64,000 bases of DNA from Myxococcales bacterium (lineage in GTDB: Bacteria; Myxococcota_A; Polyangia; Polyangiales; Ga0077539): the NCBI GenBank assembly GCA_030652255.1, contig JAUSAZ010000111.1:39089-103088 (forward strand), read 5' to 3'. Positions 48,197-56,089 of this stretch are shown here, in pieces. A model generated the notes under the pieces. The model was not told where the DNA came from, searched no databases, and was given only the letters and a program-made list of their open reading frames with translations. The position numbers were made by a program, and so were the translations under genes. Position 1 is the first letter of the stretch. The number at the start of each line of letters is the position of its first letter.

Positions 48197-49555
48197 ATGG
48201 GAAACAACCAGGACGACATGCTGCGCGACCGCGCCGACGCGGTGCTCCGACGCCTCCTCGACGGCGGCGCCACGGACGCCAAGGTGGTCGCGCGCGCGGG
48301 GCAGGACCTCTCGGTGCGCGTGCGCCTCGACGAGGTCGAGCTCGTGGAGGAGGCGGGCACCTGCTCGATCGGTGTGCGGGCCTTCAAGGGCAAGCGCGTC
48401 GCGACGAGCTCGACCAACGACCTCACCGCCGACGGGCTCGACCGCCTCGTGCGCGACGCCCTCGAGCTCTGCGACCTCTCGCAGGAGGACCCCTACGCGG
48501 GCCTGCCCGACCCCGACGAGCTCGCGAAATCGTGGGAAGACCTCGGGCTCCACGACCCGGCCTGCGACTCCGTCGACGCCGACGACGCCGTGCGCCGCTG
48601 CCAGCGCGCCGAGAAGGCCGCGCGGGACTTCGACCCGCGCATCAACAACAGCGAGGGCGCCTCCTTCGGGCGCACCTCCGGCGGCTTCTACATGGCCACG
48701 AGCGGCGGCTTCCGCGGCGGGTACCGCGGGAGCTACGCGTCGCTCTCGGTCTCCCCCGTCGCCTCCGACGACGGCGGCAAGAACCGCACGGCCAGCTACT
48801 GGTCGGCGCGCCGGCAGCTCGCCAAGCTCGAGTCCGAGGAGGCCATCGGCATCGAGGCCGCGCGGCGCACCATCGCCCTCCTCGGGTCGAAGCGCGTGCC
48901 CACCACCACGGCGCCGGTGATCTTCGACCCCGACGCCGCGCGCTCGCTGCTCGGCGCCTTCGCGGGCTGCGTGACCGGCGACGCCATCTACCGTCGCAGC
49001 AGCTTCCTGCTCGACCACATGGGCGAGCGCGTCGCGAGCGACCTGGTCACCATGGTCGACGACCCGCTGCGCCACGCGGGCCCCGGGTCGCGGCCCTTCG
49101 ACGGCGACGGCCTCCCGGCGCGCAAGAACGTGGTGGTCGAGGGCGGGGTGCTCAAGACCTGGCTGCTCGACACCTACGGCGCGCGCAAGCTCGGGTTGAA
49201 GAGCACCGGGAGCAGCGCGAGCAGCACCGGGTCGGGCGCGGGCGTGTCGAACTTCTACCTCCTCCCCGGGCAGCAGTCGCAGGCGGACATCCTGCGTTCG
49301 ACGAAGCGCGGGCTCTACGTCACCGGGATGATGGGCTTCGGCTTCAACGCCGTGACCGGCGACTTCTCCCGCGGCGCGGTGGGCTACTGGATCGAGGACG
49401 GCGCGCTCGCGTACCCGGTCTCCGAGGTGACCATCAGCCTGAACTTCCGCGAGCTCTTCGGCTCCATCGACGCGGTGGGCGACGACCTCGACCTGAAGAG
49501 CGGTGTCGCCTCGCCGACCATCCGCGTCGCGCAGATGACCATCGCGGGCAGCTGA
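48197..49555 (+). CDS. TldE/PmbA-type protein
   Basis: VEEAGTCSIGVRAFKGKRVATSSTNDL, GLYVTGMMGFGFNAVTGDFSRGAVGYWIEDG; adjacent to tldD. Confidence 0.88.
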   Translation: MGNNQDDMLRDRADAVLRRLLDGGATDAKVVARAGQDLSVRVRLDEVELVEEAGTCSIGVRAFKGKRVATSSTNDLTADGLDRLVRDALELCDLSQEDPYAGLPDPDELAKSWEDLGLHDPACDSVDADDAVRRCQRAEKAARDFDPRINNSEGASFGRTSGGFYMATSGGFRGGYRGSYASLSVSPVASDDGGKNRTASYWSARRQLAKLESEEAIGIEAARRTIALLGSKRVPTTTAPVIFDPDAARSLLGAFAGCVTGDAIYRRSSFLLDHMGERVASDLVTMVDDPLRHAGPGSRPFDGDGLPARKNVVVEGGVLKTWLLDTYGARKLGLKSTGSSASSTGSGAGVSNFYLLPGQQSQADILRSTKRGLYVTGMMGFGFNAVTGDFSRGAVGYWIEDGALAYPVSEVTISLNFRELFGSIDAVGDDLDLKSGVASPTIRVAQMTIAGS

Positions 49556-49575
49556 GAAGGGAGCGGTCGGCGCGC

Positions 49576-50940
49576 ATGCCCATTGGCCTGGTCTGTCACG
49601 CCGCGCGGCTGCCCGAGCTCGGGGCCGGGGCGCGCGACGCCTTCCTGCTCTTCGAGGTCAGCGGGCGCGCGTCCGCGCCGTCGTACGGGCCCGGTGTGGA
49701 GGGCCGCGCGCCGCTCTGCCTCGCGATCGCCATCGACGCGTCGAGCTCGATGCGCGGCGGGCGCTTCGCGCTGGCGCTCCAGGCCACCCGCGACGTGCTC
49801 GCCTCGCTCGGCCCGCAAGACCGCGTCGCGGTCATCACCTTCGACCGCGACGCCCGGGTGGCCGTCGCCCCCGCGCCCTTCGACGCGGCGGGCGCGGAGA
49901 CCGCGCGGCGCGCCCTCGACCGCCTCACCACGGGCATCGGCACCAACATCGGGGCCGGCTGGCGCGAGGCCAGCGAGGCGGTGCTCCGGGTGGTGGCGCC
50001 GCTCGCGGTGCGGCGCGTGCTGCTGCTCACCGACGGCTACCCCTCGCGCGGCGAGACCCAGCGCGACGCCCTGCGCGCCCGGGTGATGGAGGGCCACGCG
50101 CGCGGCGTGGAGACCAGCATCGTAGGCCTCGGCGACGGCATCGACGACGGGCTCTGCGTCGCCCTCGCGGAGGCCGGCGAGGGGCGCTTCCACTACCTGC
50201 GCGAGGAGAGCGCGCTGCCGGAGATCGTCACCGCGGAGGTCGAGGGCGCCCGCGCGCTCGTGGCGACGGACGTCTCCCTCGACGTGCAGCTCACCCCGCG
50301 GGTCGAGCGCGCCGAGGTGCTTCACCGCTACCCCTGCAAGCCCGGCGACCGCTCGCTGGACGTGCGCATCGGCGGCGTGGCCCGCGACGCCCCCCGCGCG
50401 GTGCTGCTCTCGGTGTCCCTCCGCGAGGGCACGCCCGACGCGATGCTCGGCTTCGCGACGGCGCGCGGCCGGGTGGTCAACCCCTCCGCGGCGGCGCTGC
50501 CGACGGCCCCGGGCTACGGCCACGACCCGGGCCTCCGGGGCGCCGTGGCGGGCCTCGACGCGCTCGAGGACAGCGCCCGGGTCACGCTGGTGCTCCCGCC
50601 GGGGTCGGGCCCGGAGGCCTCGCGCCGGCGGGTCGCCCTCGAGCTGCTGGTGCAGCGCACGCTCGCCGAGGTGCGCGCGGCCTGGGACGGCCTCGACCGG
50701 GGAGACCGCGGCGCCGTCTCGCGCCGGCTGGAGCGCGCGCGGGCCCTGCGCCGGCTGTTCACCGAGCGGGGCCTCGTGCGGGACGACGAGCTGCGCAGCA
50801 TGCCCAACGTCGACGCGGTCGAGCGGGCGATGTTCAGCGCCAACGACGAGTCCAAGGAGGCGCGCCGGCGCTTCAGCTCGTGGGCGCACAACACCCAGCT
50901 GAGCTTCATCGGGGTCATCAACGACCCCAGGAAGCGCTAG
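49576..50940 (+). CDS. VWA-domain protein
   Basis: LAIAIDASSSMRGGRFALA (MIDAS DxSxS), LLTDGYPSRGE. Confidence 0.88.
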   Translation: MPIGLVCHAARLPELGAGARDAFLLFEVSGRASAPSYGPGVEGRAPLCLAIAIDASSSMRGGRFALALQATRDVLASLGPQDRVAVITFDRDARVAVAPAPFDAAGAETARRALDRLTTGIGTNIGAGWREASEAVLRVVAPLAVRRVLLLTDGYPSRGETQRDALRARVMEGHARGVETSIVGLGDGIDDGLCVALAEAGEGRFHYLREESALPEIVTAEVEGARALVATDVSLDVQLTPRVERAEVLHRYPCKPGDRSLDVRIGGVARDAPRAVLLSVSLREGTPDAMLGFATARGRVVNPSAAALPTAPGYGHDPGLRGAVAGLDALEDSARVTLVLPPGSGPEASRRRVALELLVQRTLAEVRAAWDGLDRGDRGAVSRRLERARALRRLFTERGLVRDDELRSMPNVDAVERAMFSANDESKEARRRFSSWAHNTQLSFIGVINDPRKR

Positions 50941-51752
50941 CGGGCCATCCGCTTCTGTAGCTTCGCGAGCACCGTCGCCGCGCCGTGGTGGAAGGCCTGC
51001 GGCGCGCCTCGCTTGACCCACCAGAGCAGCCGGCCCTCCACGTGGGGCAGGACGTAGAGCTGCCCCGCGGCGGCGCCGTCGAGCGTCATGCGCGCGACGT
51101 CCTCGGCCGTCCACTTGCTCTTCGCCATCATCTTCTCGGCCATGCCCCGGGCCTTCACGTCGCTGCCGCGGGAGCCCGTCAGGATGTTGGTCGGGAAGAA
51201 CGAGGGACAGAGCACGGTGACCCCCACGCCGGTGCCGTCGAGCTCGCCCGCGAGGGTCTCGGAGATGGCGATGACCGCGGCCTTGGTGGCGTTGTAGGGC
51301 GCCATCATGGGCGCGCACGCGATGCCCGCCAGGCTCGCGACGTTGATGACGTGCCCGCTGCCCTGGCGGCGCATCCCCGGGATGAAGGCCTCGCAGCCGT
51401 GCGCCACGCCCAGCAGGTTGACGCCGACGATCCAGCTCCAGTCCTCGCCGCTGACGGTGCCCATCTCCCCGGCGACGGCCACGCCGGCGTTGTTGATGAC
51501 CAGGTCGACCCCGCCGAGCTTCTCCTCGGCGAAGCGCGCGAGCTCGTCGACGGTCTCGCGCTTCGAGATGTCGCCCACGAAGGTCTCCATCGGCGCGCCC
51601 TGCAGCAGCGCCGCGGTCTCCTTCAGGCCCTCCTCGCGGACGTCGGCGCCGACGACGCGCCCCCCGCGGCGGGAGAGTTCTACGCAGAACGCCCGGCCGA
51701 GGCCGCTGCCCGCGCCGGTCACCACCGCCCTCGGATGCACCACCAGTGTCAC
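50937..51752 (-). CDS. SDR-family oxidoreductase
   Basis: VTGAGSGLGRAFCVELSRRGGRVVGADV, VINNAGVA, YNATKAAVI. Confidence 0.93.
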   Translation of the reverse strand: MTLVVHPRAVVTGAGSGLGRAFCVELSRRGGRVVGADVREEGLKETAALLQGAPMETFVGDISKRETVDELARFAEEKLGGVDLVINNAGVAVAGEMGTVSGEDWSWIVGVNLLGVAHGCEAFIPGMRRQGSGHVINVASLAGIACAPMMAPYNATKAAVIAISETLAGELDGTGVGVTVLCPSFFPTNILTGSRGSDVKARGMAEKMMAKSKWTAEDVARMTLDGAAAGQLYVLPHVEGRLLWWVKRGAPQAFHHGAATVLAKLQKRMAR

Positions 51753-51756
51753 GTTG

Positions 51757-54294
51757 TTACCGCCCTTCCGAGACGCTGCGACCCGCGAACCGCTCGGCGC
51801 CCTCGCGCCCCCACCACTCGATGTACCGCTGATGGGCCCGCTCGCGCTCTCGCCGCGGGAGGTTGTAGTAGTACCCGAAGAACTGGCCCGTGAGCTTCTT
51901 CAGCTCCTCGCTGGCCTCGTGCCGGAGGGTGCCCTCGACGTGCAGGAGGGCGTCGATGAGCCACTCCACCCGGTGCTGCCCCGACGCCGTCGACCACCAG
52001 TCGACCCAGTGCTGCGCCGTGGTGCCGAAGTCCTGCCGGGTGATGAGCACGAGGGCGCGCTGCGCCGCGAGGGAGAGCGGGCCGTCGCGGTCTGACAGCG
52101 CCGCGATGAGCAGGGGCACGGCGTCGACGTCGCGCAGCTCGCCGAGCGCGGCGGCCGCCCGGCGGCGCACCAGGGCGGAGTCGCGGGGCTCGCGCAGGGC
52201 CGTGCGCAGCGTGGCCCCCACCGCGGCGAACTCCGGGAAGCGCCGGTGCGCCCGGAGCACCTCGAGCGCCGCGGGGTGCAGCGCCTCGTCGTCCGCGAGC
52301 ACCAGGGTGCTGAGGCGCGGCAGCGCCGAGGGGTGCGCGAGGTCGTGCAGGCAGAGCAGCGCGCAGAAGCGCCGGTCGGCGTCGTCGGCGTCGAGCGCCT
52401 CCAGGAGGCCGGGCACCGCCGCCTGGCGGAACATCAGGGCCAGCCGGAGCAGCGGCCCGCTGTCGTCGACCTCGGGCATCTTGGTGAAGGGCGCGGAGCG
52501 GTTGAGGGTGTGCGGCCCCGGGAAGGCGCGGAAGAGCGCCGCGAGGGCGCGGTCGCCCATGCCCAGCAGCGTCGCCGCCGTGCGCTCGGGGAGCGACGCG
52601 CTGCGGACCACCTCGTCGAGGAGGCGATCGACCTCGGCGTCGCCGCGCTGCGAGGGTTTGGCGCGGCCCTTCCCTTCGACGCGCGCCACGCCGGTCTGCG
52701 ACGGGCGACGCCGCGCGACGCCGGCGAGCACCGCGGAGCGCAGCGCCGCCGCCCGGGCCTCGCGGTCGGGGCCGGGCGTGCGCGGCGGCCGGGACATCGG
52801 CGGGAGCGTGGGCTCGCGCTGCCCGGCGGGCGCCACGGGCATGCTCGATCGCTTGCGCTCGACGATGAGCCGGGCGAAGGCCGACGCGCAGTCGTCGGCG
52901 AAGAGCGAGAGGGCCCGGAGCACGAGCGGCGAGATGGCGTCGCCCGCGAGGTCGGCCCAGAGCACCAGGGTGACCCGGCCCCGCAGGGTGAGCGGCACCA
53001 GCGCGGCCTCGACCGCCGCCTCGCGACCGAGGCGCCGCGCGAGCTCGGCCTCGGGCGCGCCCACCAGGGGCGCCACCACCGCCTCGCCCGTGGACTTCAC
53101 CGACGCGACCGCGGGGAGCGACTTGATGGACGACGCCACGCCGCGGAGCGCCGAGCCGTCGACCCCGTCGCCGCGGGCGGCGAGGCAGTCGAGCGAGTCG
53201 CCCTGCACCACGAAGAGCGCCGCGAAGCGCCATCCCTCGAGCACCTGCGCGAAGAGGACGTCGATGACCGCCTCGCGGTCCTTCGCGGTCGCGAGGGCGC
53301 GCTGGGCGTCGGTGAGGTGGTCGAGCGACGGCAGCACCGAGCCCTTGCGCCGCGCGGCGGCGCGCGCGGACTCCCCGGCGTCGGGGAGCGGGCGCGTCGC
53401 GGGCGGCGTCGCCGAGGGCCCTGGCATCTGCACGGGCACCGTGCTGCGCTGGTGCTGGTCGTCGGGAAACATCGGCGGCGGAATCGACGGTCGCGTGCCA
53501 GGGGGCTTCTGCGCGAAGGGGTCGGACCGCACTGCGGTGGGCGTCGCGACCGGCGGCGTCACCACCACGGGCGTGGCGGTGTCGGTCGCCGGGATGATGG
53601 CCGCGCGGGTCGCCGTCACGTGCGGCGGAGGCTCATCGACCACGCGCCCGGCCTCGCCGTCTTCGTCCTCGTCGCCGTCCTCGTCCTCGTCGTCGTCGAG
53701 CAGGGCGGCGAGCGCCGCGAAGGCCGAGTTGGCGGCCTTGGAGGGTGGCGCGACGGACGGCGCGCTGGCCGGCGTCGAAGGTCGCGCGCTCGGGAGTGTG
53801 ATGCTGGGAGCGGGCCCGGGCGCCTGCCCGCTCAGGCGATCGGCCAGGCGCAGGAACCTCGGCGAGAGCGGCTGCTGATAGTACCGCCAGAGCGCCCAGG
53901 AGAGCCGGAACGACGTCACCGCGCGCACGTCGATGGGCGCGCCCGCGGCGGCCTCGAGGGCGCGCCGGGCGCCCGCGTCGAGGTTCTCGGCGGCGATGAC
54001 CGCCAGGCGCCCGTCGACGATCGCGAGCGGCACGACCTGGTGCCGCGCCGCGAGCTCGCGGGTCACCCGGGCGACGGCCGCGGGGTCGGCGGCGAGCACC
54101 TCGTCGCGCGTGGCGGCGGGGAGCCCCAGGAGCGCGGCGCAGTAGCCCGAGAGGGTGTCTTCGCCGAGCGCGTCGACCTCGAGGAGGTTGGTCTCGAAGT
54201 CGCCCCCGGAGATGACCTGACGTTGGATCGCCGCATCGATCTTTCGAGGCGAGACGACCTGATCCTGGGTGAGAAGCGCAGAGAGGAGGGACAT
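51757..54294 (-). CDS. GspE-N/MshEN-like domain protein with HEAT repeats, no ATPase domain
   Basis: N-terminal LLTQDQVVSPRKIDAAIQRQVISGGDFETNLLEVDALGEDTLSGYCAALLGLP; C-terminal HEAT-like repeats ending VDWWSTASGQHRVEWLIDALLH. Confidence 0.75.
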   Translation of the reverse strand: MSLLSALLTQDQVVSPRKIDAAIQRQVISGGDFETNLLEVDALGEDTLSGYCAALLGLPAATRDEVLAADPAAVARVTRELAARHQVVPLAIVDGRLAVIAAENLDAGARRALEAAAGAPIDVRAVTSFRLSWALWRYYQQPLSPRFLRLADRLSGQAPGPAPSITLPSARPSTPASAPSVAPPSKAANSAFAALAALLDDDEDEDGDEDEDGEAGRVVDEPPPHVTATRAAIIPATDTATPVVVTPPVATPTAVRSDPFAQKPPGTRPSIPPPMFPDDQHQRSTVPVQMPGPSATPPATRPLPDAGESARAAARRKGSVLPSLDHLTDAQRALATAKDREAVIDVLFAQVLEGWRFAALFVVQGDSLDCLAARGDGVDGSALRGVASSIKSLPAVASVKSTGEAVVAPLVGAPEAELARRLGREAAVEAALVPLTLRGRVTLVLWADLAGDAISPLVLRALSLFADDCASAFARLIVERKRSSMPVAPAGQREPTLPPMSRPPRTPGPDREARAAALRSAVLAGVARRRPSQTGVARVEGKGRAKPSQRGDAEVDRLLDEVVRSASLPERTAATLLGMGDRALAALFRAFPGPHTLNRSAPFTKMPEVDDSGPLLRLALMFRQAAVPGLLEALDADDADRRFCALLCLHDLAHPSALPRLSTLVLADDEALHPAALEVLRAHRRFPEFAAVGATLRTALREPRDSALVRRRAAAALGELRDVDAVPLLIAALSDRDGPLSLAAQRALVLITRQDFGTTAQHWVDWWSTASGQHRVEWLIDALLHVEGTLRHEASEELKKLTGQFFGYYYNLPRRERERAHQRYIEWWGREGAERFAGRSVSEGR

Positions 54295-54352
54295 CGGCAG
54301 ATGCTCGCGTTCGCCCGTCAGCGACGCGGGTAACGTGACGATCGCGTATGCC

Positions 54353-55132
54353 CTAGAGCTCTGTCAACGCAACATCGCACCCGGCGCCGAGATCGCCGCG
54401 AAGCGCAGAAATCGCCGCCAGCACCGCCGCCGCGGTGGTCTCCGCCCGGAGGATCCTGGGCCCGAGCGAGACCGGCGCGAAGCCCGCCGCGCGCGCGACG
54501 TCGACCTCCGCCGCGTCGAGGCCGCCCTCCGGGCCGGCCAGCACCTCGAAGCGGGCCCCCGGGGTGCTCTGCTCGACGGCCTCGCGCAGCGACGCCCTCG
54601 CCCCCTCCCACGCCGTCAGCCGCACCGCCCCGCCCGCCGGGCCCGCGCAGAGCGCCTCCAGGCCCACCGGCACCTCGATCGTCGGCACGTCAGCGCGGCC
54701 ACACTGCCGGCTGGCCTCCTCGGCGATGCGCTCCCAGCGGAGCAGCCGCGCGGTCCAGCGCTGGGGCTGCTCCCGCGGGATCGAGCGCGCCGTGAACACC
54801 GGGGCGATCGACGCGACGCCCAGCTCCGTGGCCTGGCGCACGATGAGGTCCATCTTGTCGCCCTTGGGGAGCCCCTGGATCCAGCGCACCTGCGCGCGGT
54901 CGGCGCCGACCCCGGGGGCCCCGGGGCCCGTCCACGCCAGGAGCACCTCGCCGCGACCGACGCGCGCGACCGCCGCGGGCCGCTGGCGCCCGCGGCCGTC
55001 GAAGGCCATGACGGCGTCGCCCACGCGCACCCGGGAGACCCGCACCAGGTGGTGGCCGCGGTCGCCGTCGACCACCAGCGAGGCGGAGTCCCCCGCGAGG
55101 TCGGAGGGCTCGACCCGCACCCGCTCGCTCAC
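54353..55132 (-). CDS. rsmE: 16S rRNA m3U1498 methyltransferase RsmE
   Basis: WIQGLPKGDKMDLIVRQATELGVASIAPVFTARS; GPEGGLDAAEV; LGPRILRAETTAAAVLAAI; GTG start. Confidence 0.93.
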   Translation of the reverse strand: MSERVRVEPSDLAGDSASLVVDGDRGHHLVRVSRVRVGDAVMAFDGRGRQRPAAVARVGRGEVLLAWTGPGAPGVGADRAQVRWIQGLPKGDKMDLIVRQATELGVASIAPVFTARSIPREQPQRWTARLLRWERIAEEASRQCGRADVPTIEVPVGLEALCAGPAGGAVRLTAWEGARASLREAVEQSTPGARFEVLAGPEGGLDAAEVDVARAAGFAPVSLGPRILRAETTAAAVLAAISALRGDLGAGCDVALTEL

Positions 55133-55989
55133 GGCCGATGGAACTCCATCGAGATCCAGTCGCCCTCGCCGGACACGTCGCCGGGCGTCAGGCCCTGCGC
55201 CACGTAGGCGTCGGTGAGCATCGCGCGCTGCGTGGCGAGGATGCCCGACAGGATGAGCACGCCCCCCGGCGCGACCCGCGCGGCCACCTCGGCGGCGCCC
55301 GGCACCAGCACCACGGCCTCGATGTTGGCGACCACCAGGGTGGACGTCTCGGGCACCACCTCGAAGCCGCCCACCCGGAGGTCGATGCGCTCGGCGAACC
55401 CGAGCATCGCGGCGTTCTCGGCCGCGCTCTCGACGGACTCGCGGTCGATGTCGCACGCGATGGCGCGGGGCAGCCCGTGGAGCACCGCGACGAAGGCCAG
55501 GATGCCGGAGCCGCAGCCGAGGTCGAGGAGGAGGGTGTGCCGCCCGGAGAGGGTCTCGCGCTCGACCTTCTGCGCGGCCAGGGTGGTGGAGGCGTGCTGC
55601 CCGGTGCCGAACGCGCGCCCGGGATCGAAGCGCATCAGGAGGTCGCCCGGCTGGGGCTCGTACTCCGTCCACGACGGGACCACCACGACCCGCTCGGTGA
55701 TGCGGGTGGGCTTCCAGTGCTCCTTCCAGCCGTCGCGCCAGGCGTCGCCGACGACGAACTCGATGCGCGCCTCGACGCCGTCCCCGAGGCTGGCCAGCGC
55801 CTCGCGCGCCACCGCCTCGTCGCTGAAGCTCGCCACCAGGGTGACCCCGCGGGCCCCGCCCTTGTAGAGGGTGGTGGCGTCGCGCTCCTCGACGCACTCG
55901 GCGCCTGCCATGCTCAGCCGGCCAAGCAGGGCGTCGGCCCCGGCGGCATCCGTCTCGACGATCACCAGGGGGAAATTCGGTTCGCTCAT
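55129..55989 (-). CDS. prmA: Ribosomal protein L11 methyltransferase
   Basis: MRFDPGRAFGTGQHASTTLAA, LLDLGCGSGILAFVAV, VVANI; 4-bp overlap with rsmE. Confidence 0.93.
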   Translation of the reverse strand: MSEPNFPLVIVETDAAGADALLGRLSMAGAECVEERDATTLYKGGARGVTLVASFSDEAVAREALASLGDGVEARIEFVVGDAWRDGWKEHWKPTRITERVVVVPSWTEYEPQPGDLLMRFDPGRAFGTGQHASTTLAAQKVERETLSGRHTLLLDLGCGSGILAFVAVLHGLPRAIACDIDRESVESAAENAAMLGFAERIDLRVGGFEVVPETSTLVVANIEAVVLVPGAAEVAARVAPGGVLILSGILATQRAMLTDAYVAQGLTPGDVSGEGDWISMEFHRP

Positions 55990-56089
55990 CGCGGGATGGG
56001 TCCTTAGTCGTTGTCGGTCGGGCGCCGCAAGCCCGCGCGGTGCGGATCGCTCGCGCGACGACGGTGAACCGGGATAAGGTGCGCCGATC

